Positions 6,077-13,642 of a stretch of 17,509 nucleotides of DNA are shown piece by piece. The DNA lies in contig DCVK01000042.1 in the NCBI GenBank assembly GCA_002335385.1, positions 2,999-20,507 on the forward strand, given 5' to 3'. Position 1 is the stretch's first letter; the number at the start of each line of letters is the position of its first letter. The translations under genes were made by a program, and so were the position numbers. Origin of the DNA: Candidatus Aminicenantes bacterium UBA2190 (GTDB taxonomy: Bacteria > Acidobacteriota > Aminicenantia > UBA2199). The notes below the pieces were generated by a model that saw nothing but the letters and a program-made list of their open reading frames with translations, was not told the origin of the DNA and did no database searches.

Positions 6077-9000
6077 GGGCGGTCGGCCTCCCGGTAGATT
6101 CGTTGCATGATGGACTTGACGCGGAACTCGGGGATCAGGTGGTCGGAGGTGACCAGCACCTGCCGCGCCTGCTGCTTCACCTCGTCGGCGCTCAGCAGCC
6201 CGCGGCGGAAGAAGGCGTACAGCAGCTCCAGGAGCTCCTCGCGCACCAGCGAGTTGCTGCTCAGGTAGAGGCGCTGCAGGCGCGCCAGGTCCTCCAGGCC
6301 GCCCTTGCGCGCCAGCAGCCGCAGGCAGGCGATCTTTTCCTGGCTGCTGCCGCGCGCCAGGCGGCGCTCCACTTGCGGACGCAGCCGGGCGTACTCGGCC
6401 TCGCTGATGTTCTGGCCCAGGTAGTCGATGGCGGCGGCGCGCACCTCGAAGTAGCCGTCGCCCAGCAGGCGCAGCAGCAGCCGGAGGATCTCCTCGTCCC
6501 AGGGATTGATCGCCTTCAGCGCCTGCAGGGCGTTGCGGCGCATGAAGCCGTTGCCGCGGCCCGCGGTCAGCAGGTCGACCAGGTAGGGGACCTTGGCCTT
6601 GTCCCGGAACAGCCCGACCAGTTTGATGCCGACGTTGCGCACTTCCCAGGAGGGGCTGGAGAGATAGATGCTGGTCTTGTAGCGGTATTCCGACTTGTAG
6701 AAATCGGGGTTGGCGGCGACGGCGTCCAGGAAGCGGAACGGCGGGAGCAGCGAGAGCGGCGTGCCGTTGCGGCCCTTGCGGCCGCGCTTCTTGAACATCA
6801 GGATGCCGGTGTTCTTGAGCAGCAGCGAGGAGAGGAAATAGACCGCCGTGCCCATGAAGGATAGCGACACGCAGAGGATGGCGCTGCGCAGGGTGCCGGA
6901 GCTGAACTGGATGCGCTGGAAGACGAATTCGGCCTCAACGACGGCGATGACCATCAGCAGGCAGGCGCTGAGGGTCTTGCCCGCGGCGGCGAACAGCTCC
7001 CTGGCGGCGGGCGGCGCGCCCTCGCGGCGCAGGCGAAGCTGCAGCAGCGCGACGCGGGCCAGGCCGACGGCGGTGGCGGCCAGCGAGGCGGCCAGGGCGA
7101 TGCCGGCAACGCCCAGACGCGTGCGGGCCAGCAGCACGGTCAGCGGCAGCTGCAGGGCCAGCAGCGCGATATCGGATACCATGGCGCTGCGCGCTTCCAG
7201 GCGGGCGGCGAAAATGCGCGCGGTCAGCGACTGCAGCCCCCAGCCCGTAAGGCCCAGGGCGTAAAACTGCAGCACCCGGGCCGTGCCGGCCGCCTCGGCG
7301 GCGGCGAAATGGGCGCGCTGGAGCAGCAGCGCCACGAAGGGCTCCGCCAGCACGATCAGCAGGATCGACAGCGGCGCCAGCAGGAACAGGCTGTTGCGGA
7401 AACCGTCCAGCAGCAGCCGCTGCGTCCGCTCGCGGTCCATCAGCGAGGTGGGGGCGGGGAGGTCGCGCAGCGAGCGGTTGTGGGCGGCGCGCGCCACCAG
7501 GGTGAAGGGCAGGCGCGAAAGCTCGGTGGCGAAATAGAGGAAGGAGATGGAGCCGATGGGCAGGGCGGACGCCACGCAGCGCTCGATCAGGGGCGGGGCC
7601 TGGGCCAGGGCCGCGCCCAGGCCGGCCGGGCCCATGCGCGCGGCGTACTTGCGGTTCACCTGCCGCGAAGCGCGGAACGACGGGCGGAAGGAGAACTCCA
7701 GCCCGGGCCTGGCCAGGGTGACGGCCAGCAGGGGCAGGAGAAAAAGGATCTGCAGCAGGGAAGCGAAGATGATGCTCCAGGCCAGGGCATAGGGGCCGCT
7801 GCCATGGTAGAAGATGAAAATGCCGGCCACGGCCGCGGCGGCGAACAGCAGTCCCGACGCTTCGGCGGCGAGGCGGCGCCCGAAGGCGCGCAGGTAGACG
7901 GTCATCAGGGCCGACAGCGTGCCCAGCATGACCACCGGCAGCAGGGTGCGCAGCATGTTGGCGGCCGTCGTCGCCGTCCCGCCCCGGCCGAACCCCGGGA
8001 AGACCAGGGCGATGATCGCCGGCGCCAGCAGCATGGCCGCGGCGGCGATCAGCAGCGAGAGCAGCGCCGTGCCCGCGCTCAGCGCCGACGCCGCCTCCCA
8101 GGCCTTGCGCCGCGGCGAGCGCTGGAACAGGCGGGCGAATATCGGCATGAAAACGCGGCCCATGGCGTTGGAGCCGACCAGGCGGCGCAGGAAGCCGGCG
8201 ACGGCCAGGGCGGCGGAGAAGGCGTCGACGGCCCGGCCGGCGCCGAACAGGGCCGCCGCCACGACGGCGCGGCCGAGGTCGGCCAGGCGGGCGACCAGCG
8301 GCGAGTCGGGGTGGGCCGGGGCGCAGGGGTTTTCGTCGTTGCTCAGGTTGTCGGTCTTTTCCAGGTAGCTCTTGAAGATGTAGGCGCTGTCCCCGATCTC
8401 CAGGCGGTCGTCATGGCGCAGCAGCACCCAGTCGTTGATCTCGCGGCCGTTGAGCAGGACGCGCCCTTTCTGCACCCGGGCCATGGCCGGGAATTCCCCT
8501 TCCGCCAGCAGGCGCACGGTGAAGCGCACCGGGGCGCTGAGCTTGGCCAGCTCGACGTCGGAAAGGAACGTATTGCCCACCGTGGTGGAGGGGAAGGGCA
8601 GCTCCAGGTTCCTTTCCTCATCGACCGCCTGCAGGTAGAAGGCGCGGATCTCGGCCTCCCTGGCCGCGCCCTGCCGGTGGATGATGCCCTCCACCGCCTC
8701 GAGGATGATGGCGGTGCTGTCGGGCCGCTCCAGGGCCAGCAGGTTCCTGCGCATGGCGGCCAGCTGGTCGGGGGCGGCGATCAGCTCCTCGACCGCAGTC
8801 GCCAGGGCGTCGGCGGCCAGGACGATCTCCCCCGGACGCCGGGTGCGCCCGGCCTCCTCGTACAGGACGCGGGCGCCGCCGGCCTTCTCGATCTCGCGGG
8901 CATTGAGCACCTGGTGGTCGCCCGGCAGGTCGATCTTGGGCACCAGGATGGCGGGCAGCCCCTTGGCGGTGAGCTCCTGGATGGCGCCGGCGCCGGAGCG

Positions 9001-9945
9001 CGAGACCACCAGGTCGGAGACGTCGTAAACCTCGGCGATCTGGTCGAAGTATTCCCTGATCAGCAGCCGGCCGTCGATCTGCGGCGGCAGGCCCTGGTGC
9101 TCCAGGCGGCTGACCGTGTCGTCGTAGGCCTTGTAGGCAGAACTGTAGGCCTTGCCGGTGGACATGACGACGAACAGGTTGGGGATGGAGAGCAGGCGCG
9201 GCATGGCCTCGGCGACGGCGCGGTTGATGGTGCGCGCCCCCATGCTGCCGCTGAAGATGAACAGGACGCGGCTGTTGGGCGGGATGCCCAGCTTGGCGCG
9301 GCCTTTGGGATCTCCGCTCGGGGCCCTGAGAATTCCCGAAGCGGGCGTATCCTGATGGCCGTCCCGCCAGGCTTCGACGCGGTAGCCCGCGGAAGGGGTG
9401 TTGCTGCTGCCGGCGGCGCTGCGGATCGAGCGCCGCAGCGGATAGCCGGCGTGGACCACCTTGGCGGCGGGGAAGAAGGCGGCGGTCGAAGGGAAGGCGA
9501 CGCCGACCCGGGTGGCGAAGCGGGCGATGAACAGGTTGAGGCGGCCGGGGACCGCGTTCTGCTCGTGGATGAACACGCCCTTTTTTAGCAGCGCCGCCGC
9601 CAGCAGCACCGGCGCCGCCGCGTAGCCGCCGCTGCCGATGACGACGTCGGGCTTGAAGCGGCGCAGGATGAAAAAGCTCTTGACCGCTCCGCAGAAGATG
9701 GCGGCCAGGGCCAGGAGCGTCCGGGGGCTTCTGACGCGCTGCGGCAGGCCGCGGGAGGGGACGTGGACGAAATCCATGGGCTGGGAGAGCGCGGGGATGA
9801 TGGCCGCCTCGCTGCCCCTGCGGGTGCCGACGTAAAGGAACTCGGCGTCGGGGTATTTCTCCTTCAGGGCCTCGTAGATGGCGATGTTGGGATAGACATG
9901 GCCGCCGGTGCCGCCGCCGGTGAAAAGGAATCGGTATTTCTTCAT
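6073..9945 (-). CDS. MurG / FHA-like / MurJ / HEAT-repeat fusion protein
   Basis: One uninterrupted 1290-residue frame carries four modules. Residues 1-425 are MurG, which adds GlcNAc to lipid I to make lipid II: TGGGTGGHVYP (9-19), HEQNAVPGRLN (127-137), SGSMGA, SRSGAGAIQEL (315-325) and DHQVLNA (343-349) are intact, with an insert at about 177-214. Residues about 447-527 resemble an FHA beta-sandwich (VLLNGREI, DRLEIGDSAYIF) without the usual phosphopeptide-binding Arg and Ser/His. Residues about 547-1048 are a multi-span MurJ/MviN-type lipid II flippase, with R553, R559, D574 and R587/R588 aligning by eye with essential E. coli residues. Residues about 1080-1290 are HEAT-like helical repeats. 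A cytoplasmic MurG and even-numbered spans would place both termini in the cytoplasm. It has no Shine-Dalgarno. mraY overlaps its end by 4 bp. Confidence 0.9.
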   Translation of the reverse strand: MKKYRFLFTGGGTGGHVYPNIAIYEALKEKYPDAEFLYVGTRRGSEAAIIPALSQPMDFVHVPSRGLPQRVRSPRTLLALAAIFCGAVKSFFILRRFKPDVVIGSGGYAAAPVLLAAALLKKGVFIHEQNAVPGRLNLFIARFATRVGVAFPSTAAFFPAAKVVHAGYPLRRSIRSAAGSSNTPSAGYRVEAWRDGHQDTPASGILRAPSGDPKGRAKLGIPPNSRVLFIFSGSMGARTINRAVAEAMPRLLSIPNLFVVMSTGKAYSSAYKAYDDTVSRLEHQGLPPQIDGRLLIREYFDQIAEVYDVSDLVVSRSGAGAIQELTAKGLPAILVPKIDLPGDHQVLNAREIEKAGGARVLYEEAGRTRRPGEIVLAADALATAVEELIAAPDQLAAMRRNLLALERPDSTAIILEAVEGIIHRQGAAREAEIRAFYLQAVDEERNLELPFPSTTVGNTFLSDVELAKLSAPVRFTVRLLAEGEFPAMARVQKGRVLLNGREINDWVLLRHDDRLEIGDSAYIFKSYLEKTDNLSNDENPCAPAHPDSPLVARLADLGRAVVAAALFGAGRAVDAFSAALAVAGFLRRLVGSNAMGRVFMPIFARLFQRSPRRKAWEAASALSAGTALLSLLIAAAAMLLAPAIIALVFPGFGRGGTATTAANMLRTLLPVVMLGTLSALMTVYLRAFGRRLAAEASGLLFAAAAVAGIFIFYHGSGPYALAWSIIFASLLQILFLLPLLAVTLARPGLEFSFRPSFRASRQVNRKYAARMGPAGLGAALAQAPPLIERCVASALPIGSISFLYFATELSRLPFTLVARAAHNRSLRDLPAPTSLMDRERTQRLLLDGFRNSLFLLAPLSILLIVLAEPFVALLLQRAHFAAAEAAGTARVLQFYALGLTGWGLQSLTARIFAARLEARSAMVSDIALLALQLPLTVLLARTRLGVAGIALAASLAATAVGLARVALLQLRLRREGAPPAARELFAAAGKTLSACLLMVIAVVEAEFVFQRIQFSSGTLRSAILCVSLSFMGTAVYFLSSLLLKNTGILMFKKRGRKGRNGTPLSLLPPFRFLDAVAANPDFYKSEYRYKTSIYLSSPSWEVRNVGIKLVGLFRDKAKVPYLVDLLTAGRGNGFMRRNALQALKAINPWDEEILRLLLRLLGDGYFEVRAAAIDYLGQNISEAEYARLRPQVERRLARGSSQEKIACLRLLARKGGLEDLARLQRLYLSSNSLVREELLELLYAFFRRGLLSADEVKQQARQVLVTSDHLIPEFRVKSIMQRIYREADRP

Positions 9946-9960
9946 GGATTTGCGACGCGT

Positions 9961-9966
9961 ATTATA
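9961..9966 (-). promoter_or_regulatory. Candidate -10 box for the murG-murJ fusion operon
   Basis: A perfect TATAAT on the minus strand lies 15 nt before the ATG at 9945. No good -35 is present at 16 to 18 bp spacing (TGTTAA at best). Start of transcription 7 nt downstream would give a leader of about 9 nt with no Shine-Dalgarno. Confidence 0.4.
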
Positions 9967-10037
9967 GCGTATCGGCTGTAAAATTAACAGAGGGCGCGCG
10001 TATATCAGAATATGGCGTAGGGTGCAGGCATGCAGTG

Positions 10038-10314
10038 CAATCGGTTTACGGTGTACGGTTTACGGTTGACGGTCAGAAAAAAGCAATACGAAGACTTAAA
10101 TTCCAAATCCCAAATTCCAAATCCCAAACAAGCACCAAATTCCAAATTCCAATTTCCAAAACGAAAGCTCCTTGCATGGAATTTTCTTTGTTTTGGTCAA
10201 AGTCCCCGTCAGGGGATTTGGTAATTGGAATTTGGAATTTATTCGGAATTTGGTGCTTGGGATTTGGAATTTAAGTCTTATTAATAATTCTTAGTTCTGC
10301 CGTCCGCCGTGAGC
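10038..10314. repeat. Long AT-rich palindromic repeat, copy B
   Basis: This fills most of the 369-bp gap between ispD and the murG fusion. The left outer arm has four heptamers at 10043-10070 (GGTTTAC, GGTGTAC, GGTTTAC, GGTTGAC) after CAATC, as in copy A. The inner arms run from AAGACTTAAATTCC at about 10091 to AATTTAAGTCTT at about 10279, with the same core CCAAAACGAAAGCTCC. The right heptamer arm is reduced to two degenerate units (CCGTCCG, CCGTGAG; 10300-10313) that end directly at the ispD stop codon. Unlike copies A and C it holds an extra small hairpin (CCCC-GTCA-GGGG) at about 10204-10215. Open frames inside it translate to repetitive WNLFGIW-like strings and are not genes. Confidence 0.9.
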
Positions 10315-10995
10315 CTAGTTCATTTCCATGATTGCCTTCGCCAGCAGCAGGTCCTGCGGCACGGTCACCTTGATATTGGCGACATCGCCCTCGACCGTCA
10401 CCACCGGGGCCAGCCCGTATCTCAGCACCAGCGAGCAATCGTCGCCGGCATCGCGAAATCCCTCCTCGTTGGCCAGTTTGTGGGCGATGCGGATGATGTC
10501 GGCCCGGAAGCCCTGCGGGGTCTGGACGCGGCGCAGCTTGTCGCGGTCCAGGACCGCAGTGACGGAACCCTTTTCGTCGACACGCACGGTGGTGTCGCCG
10601 GCGGGGACGACGGGCATGACCGCCGCGCTCTTTTTCAACGCCGCCAGCACGCGGCCGATCACCGGCGCGGGGACAAGCGCCCGCGCGGCGTCGTGAATGA
10701 GCACCCTTTCAGCGCCTATGGCTGCGGTGACGCCGATGGCCGCCGACTCCTGTCTCGTCTTTCCCCCGGCGAGGACGGCGGTCACCTTGGGATATTTGCC
10801 GGCGATCAGCTTCGCGCGCTGCAGGTACGCCTTGGGACAGACCAGCACCATGCCGCTGATGCCCTTCTGCTCCTGGAATCCCTTCAGGCAGATCTCCAGC
10901 AGTGCTTTGCCGCCGATTTTCCGGAATTGCTTGGGCTCAGGCCCTTTCAATCTCGTTCCCGTGCCGCCGGCCAGGACGATTGCGATAGTTTTCAT
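10315..10995 (-). CDS. ispD: 2-C-methyl-D-erythritol 4-phosphate cytidylyltransferase
   Basis: This 226-residue enzyme joins CTP and MEP to form CDP-ME in the non-mevalonate isoprenoid pathway, which also supplies undecaprenyl phosphate for the cell wall. Motifs in order are LAGGTGTRL (8-16), PKQF (21-24), GGKTRQES (77-84), HDAAR (101-105), RRVQTPQGF (155-163), GDDCS (184-188) and NIKVT (207-211), all as expected for a working IspD, and length is normal. The open frame extends to 11160, but that part is repeat-derived; the ATG at 10995 starts the conserved beta strand MKTIAIVLAGG. A TATAAT box ends 7 nt before the A of this ATG and there is no Shine-Dalgarno, so the mRNA may be leaderless. 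It is a single-gene unit with palindromic repeats on both sides; ispF is not nearby. Confidence 0.93.
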   Translation of the reverse strand: MKTIAIVLAGGTGTRLKGPEPKQFRKIGGKALLEICLKGFQEQKGISGMVLVCPKAYLQRAKLIAGKYPKVTAVLAGGKTRQESAAIGVTAAIGAERVLIHDAARALVPAPVIGRVLAALKKSAAVMPVVPAGDTTVRVDEKGSVTAVLDRDKLRRVQTPQGFRADIIRIAHKLANEEGFRDAGDDCSLVLRYGLAPVVTVEGDVANIKVTVPQDLLLAKAIMEMN

Positions 10996-11001
10996 GGTGT
11001 T

Positions 11002-11007
11002 ATTATA
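11002..11007 (-). promoter_or_regulatory. Candidate -10 box for ispD, leaderless geometry
   Basis: TATAAT is followed by AACACC and then the ATG, so a transcript starting 7 nt after the box would begin at the start codon itself. No clear -35 is visible (TTTATT at 17 bp spacing). Confidence 0.45.
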
Positions 11008-11048
11008 AATGAATTGCAACCTGAAATAAATCTTCGCGTGAATTACAT

Positions 11049-11310
11049 AGGACTTAAATTCCAAATCACAAATTCCAAATAACAAACAAATTCCAAGCTC
11101 CAAATTCCAATGTCCGAAACGAAATCTCCTTTGAAATTGCAATTTCTTCGTTTTGGTCATTCGAATTTGGAATTTGGAATTTGTTTGGAATTTGGTGCTT
11201 GGAGCTTGGAATTTTATTCTTACTATTACATCTTCTCTTTCCGTAAACCGTCAACCGTCTACCGTCAACCGATTTCACTTCTTGGCTGATACTGTCAACC
11301 GTCAACCGAT
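11049..11310. repeat. Long AT-rich palindromic repeat, copy C
   Basis: This occupies most of the 338-bp gap between the histidine kinase stop and ispD. The left inner arm begins AGGACTTAAATTCC and the right arm ends near 11220 (GGAATTTTATTCT). The core (CCGAAACGAAATCTCC, TTCTTCGTTTTGG) is in the same orientation as in copies A and B. Only the right outer arm is present: CCGTAAA, CCGTCAA, CCGTCTA, CCGTCAA (11241-11268). After a short segment containing GATACTGTC, a second mini-array follows at 11292-11305. That segment resembles the complement of the sequence left of copy A, so the shared unit extends past the heptamers. The repeat ends about 24 bp from the kinase stop. Confidence 0.88.
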
Positions 11311-11333
11311 TTCATCCATTCTCTGGTTACTCG

Positions 11334-12878
11334 TCACGAATAGAACGTTATCTTGAATTTGGCTCCGGGTTCTCCTGGATTGAGCAACTGGATGTCGGCC
11401 CCCAGCGCGCTGACGATCTTCTTCACCGTCGCCAGTCCCATCCCCGTCCCCTTGTCCCTGGAGCTGAAGAAGGGGAGCCAGATCTTGTCGGCGTTGGCCG
11501 CGGCGATCCCCTGGCCGTCGTCGGCGAGGACGATGACCGGCGCCGCGGCGGAAGCGAATTCGACGCGCAGGCTGCCGGCGCCGGCCTGGCGGGCGTTCAT
11601 CGCCAGGTTGGTGAATACGACGTGGAGCAGCAGCGGATCGCTCTGCAGCTCCAGGCGCCCGGCGGGCAATTCGACCGCCAGGTCCTGGGCGGCGGCCGCC
11701 GCCGCGATCAGCGGCCCGGGGTCGACCGGCTTGCGGGCGATCTTCTCCACCGGCCGGGCGAAGCGCAGGAAGCTCTCCATCATCTCGGTCACGAACTGCA
11801 CCTCGCGCACGACCTTGGCCGTCTTTTCCGGTTCGCCGCTCATGGCCTTGCTGTAGCCCAGGATGACGCCCAGCGAGTTGCGCACCTCGTGGGCCAGGGA
11901 GGCGGCCATCTCGCCGAGCATGATCAGGTTGTCGTTCTGGCGGCGCACCCGCTCGCGCTGGCGCTCGTCGCTGACGTCGCGCACCAGGGCCAGCCGCCCC
12001 TTCATGGCCTCGTCGGGGGGGGCGCCGGCGCCCGCCGGCCCGTCCCGCCCCGCACCGACGGGAACGACGTCGACGGCAAGGATGGTTGCGCCGCTGTCGA
12101 ATTCACAGGAGCTTTTCCTGTCGCCGGCGAGGATGAAACGGGCCAGCTCGGCGTGATCGGGGAGCGCCTCGGCCAGCGGCAGGTTCTTGACGGCGGCGAA
12201 GCCGCGGCCGAACAGCTCCTGCGCCGCCGGGTTGAAGATCTCCACCCGGCCGCCGGGGGACAGATAGATCATGCCCAGGCGGGCGTTGCTGATGATGCTC
12301 TGGTTCAGCTGCTCCTGCTCGCTGGAGGCGCGGCGCTGGCTGGCGACCAGGTCCTGCAGCTCCAGCTGGGCGCTCTTCAGGTCCACCAGGTAGTCCTGGA
12401 GGGGGGAGCCGGCGCCCGGGGCCGGCTCGGGCTTCTTCCTGCGCAGCAGCACCATGAAGTAGATGCCGCTGGCGGCGATGGCCAGCCCCAGGAACAGGAC
12501 CATGAGCGACAGGACCTTCTTCATCCCCTGGAACGAGCGGAGCTGGGGCGAGCGCACGGCCCGGCTGAAAAGCAGCCCCCTGCCGTTCGCCAGCGGCTTG
12601 CGGATCTCCACGCGCAGCCCGTCGTCGGCGGCGACCAGCCGTTGATCCGGCTCGGCCCGGTGCAGCGGCGTGACGCGGTCGAAGTATTTCGAGCGCCCCG
12701 GCGGCTGGCCGTCCCGCAGCGCGCGCAGCAGGTGCAGCTCGGCCTGCAGGTCGGCGTGGGCGATGATGGCTTCGCGCTCGTTCTTCTCCAAGGTAGTGAA
12801 GAGGGCGCGCATGTTCTCGAAGACGAACAGCGCCAGGATCTCGATCACCAGCAGCAGGAACAGCGACGACCTTCTCAC
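11334..12878 (-). CDS. Membrane sensor histidine kinase with PAS domain
   Basis: The 514-residue protein has a membrane segment at about 4-22, an extracytoplasmic region of roughly 95 residues, a second membrane segment at about 121-145 and a likely coiled stretch at about 160-195. A PAS-like domain follows (about 192-305, NARLGMIYLSPGGRVEIFNPAA), then the HisKA phosphoacceptor box SLAHEVRNSLG (His330). The ATP-binding domain has N-box NLAMNA (424-429), DDGQGI (453-458), PFFSSRDKGTGMGLATVKKIV and a short end. The layout resembles NtrB/PilS-type kinases. I chose the GTG at 12878 because it overlaps the prepilin peptidase stop as GTGA; the long frame beyond it is the peptidase read in another frame. 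No response regulator lies within the window, so its partner must be elsewhere. Confidence 0.88.
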   Translation of the reverse strand: MRRSSLFLLLVIEILALFVFENMRALFTTLEKNEREAIIAHADLQAELHLLRALRDGQPPGRSKYFDRVTPLHRAEPDQRLVAADDGLRVEIRKPLANGRGLLFSRAVRSPQLRSFQGMKKVLSLMVLFLGLAIAASGIYFMVLLRRKKPEPAPGAGSPLQDYLVDLKSAQLELQDLVASQRRASSEQEQLNQSIISNARLGMIYLSPGGRVEIFNPAAQELFGRGFAAVKNLPLAEALPDHAELARFILAGDRKSSCEFDSGATILAVDVVPVGAGRDGPAGAGAPPDEAMKGRLALVRDVSDERQRERVRRQNDNLIMLGEMAASLAHEVRNSLGVILGYSKAMSGEPEKTAKVVREVQFVTEMMESFLRFARPVEKIARKPVDPGPLIAAAAAAQDLAVELPAGRLELQSDPLLLHVVFTNLAMNARQAGAGSLRVEFASAAAPVIVLADDGQGIAAANADKIWLPFFSSRDKGTGMGLATVKKIVSALGADIQLLNPGEPGAKFKITFYS

Positions 12879-13642
12879 GGCAGCCCCCACAGCGAGCTCA
12901 CCCAGGCCAGGAGCGCGTCGCCCCAGAAGAGCGCCGCGTAGGCCCCCAGGGACAGGAAGGGGCCGAAGGGCAGGGCGAGCTTGAGGTCCTTTTTCTTGCA
13001 GAGGATGAAATAGAGCCCCACCAGCACCCCGGAGAGCGAGGCCAGCATGACGGCCACCGCCAGCCGGTGCAGGCCCAGGAACAGTCCCAGCAGCAGCACC
13101 ATCTTGACGTCGCCGAAGCCGAGCCCCTCGATCCTGCGCACCTTGAGGTAGAAATAGAAGAGGCCGGCGAAGAACAGGGCCGCGCCGATGCCGCTGAGCA
13201 CGGCGTCCATCGTCGCGATCTCGGGGTGGAAGAACGAGTAGGCGAAGAACAGGGCGGCGCCGCCCAGGGTGAGCTCGTCGGGGAGAATCATGTGCTGCAG
13301 GTCGATGAAGGCCAGCGTGATCAGCAGGCACAGGAAAACGGCGGCGGCAACGGCGTGCAGGCCGAGTCCGTACGTGTTATGGGCCAGCCAGAAGCTGAAG
13401 GCGGTCAGCGCCTCGACCAGGGGATAGCGCGGCGAGATGGGCGCGCGGCAGGAGCGGCAGCGCCCCAGCAGCACGAGGTAGCTCAGGACGGGTACGTTCA
13501 GATAGAAGGGGATGGCGGCCTGGCAGCGCGGGCAGTGCGAGGGGCGGAAGACGATGTCCTGCTTCAGCGGCAGGCGGTGGATGACCACGTTGAGGAAGCT
13601 GCCGACGATGAGGCCGAAAACGATGCTCAGCGCTTCTGCCAT
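12875..13642 (-). CDS. pilD: Type IV prepilin peptidase / N-methyltransferase
   Basis: The 255-residue membrane enzyme cleaves prepilin leader peptides and N-methylates the new terminus for type IV pili or type II secretion. The N-terminal part has the family opening FGLIVGSFLNVVIHRLP and two cysteine pairs, CPRC (37-40) and CRSC (62-65), that would bind zinc. The aspartyl protease motifs are FIDLQHMILPDELT (catalytic Asp114) and GFGDVKM (Asp178). About seven to eight hydrophobic helices are visible. The ATG at 13642 begins the conserved part and overlaps the TPR-like gene by 16 bp; the frame upstream is non-coding shadow. No pilin genes are in the window. The histidine kinase follows with a 4-bp overlap, so pilus or secretion control is a possible shared theme. 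Confidence 0.93.
   Translation of the reverse strand: MAEALSIVFGLIVGSFLNVVIHRLPLKQDIVFRPSHCPRCQAAIPFYLNVPVLSYLVLLGRCRSCRAPISPRYPLVEALTAFSFWLAHNTYGLGLHAVAAAVFLCLLITLAFIDLQHMILPDELTLGGAALFFAYSFFHPEIATMDAVLSGIGAALFFAGLFYFYLKVRRIEGLGFGDVKMVLLLGLFLGLHRLAVAVMLASLSGVLVGLYFILCKKKDLKLALPFGPFLSLGAYAALFWGDALLAWVSSLWGLP

Noticed and set aside
7309..9588. 759-residue open frame on the plus strand opposite the murG-murJ fusion
   Set aside because: Low-complexity Gly/Gln/Arg/Asp translation without domains, fully antisense to well-supported MurG and MurJ motifs.
6073..9945. Separate adjacent murG and murJ genes merged by chance
   Set aside because: There is no stop codon in frame between the modules in this sequence and module order is topologically sensible; an assembly error cannot be excluded but is not suggested by the sequence.
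10030..10274. Small open frames inside the palindromic repeat (and similar ones at 11066-11356)
   Set aside because: They translate the ATTCCAAAT iterations into WNLFGIW-like strings, which are by-products of the repeat and not supported as genes.
10996..11160. Upstream extension of ispD to an ATG at 11160
   Set aside because: The added residues come from repeat copy C and are unrelated to IspD, whose conserved start is at the ATG at 10995.
12879..13331. N-terminal extension of the histidine kinase frame by about 150 residues
   Set aside because: This part is the prepilin peptidase gene read in a second frame; the GTG at 12878 with GTGA overlap gives a protein that starts right at a membrane helix.
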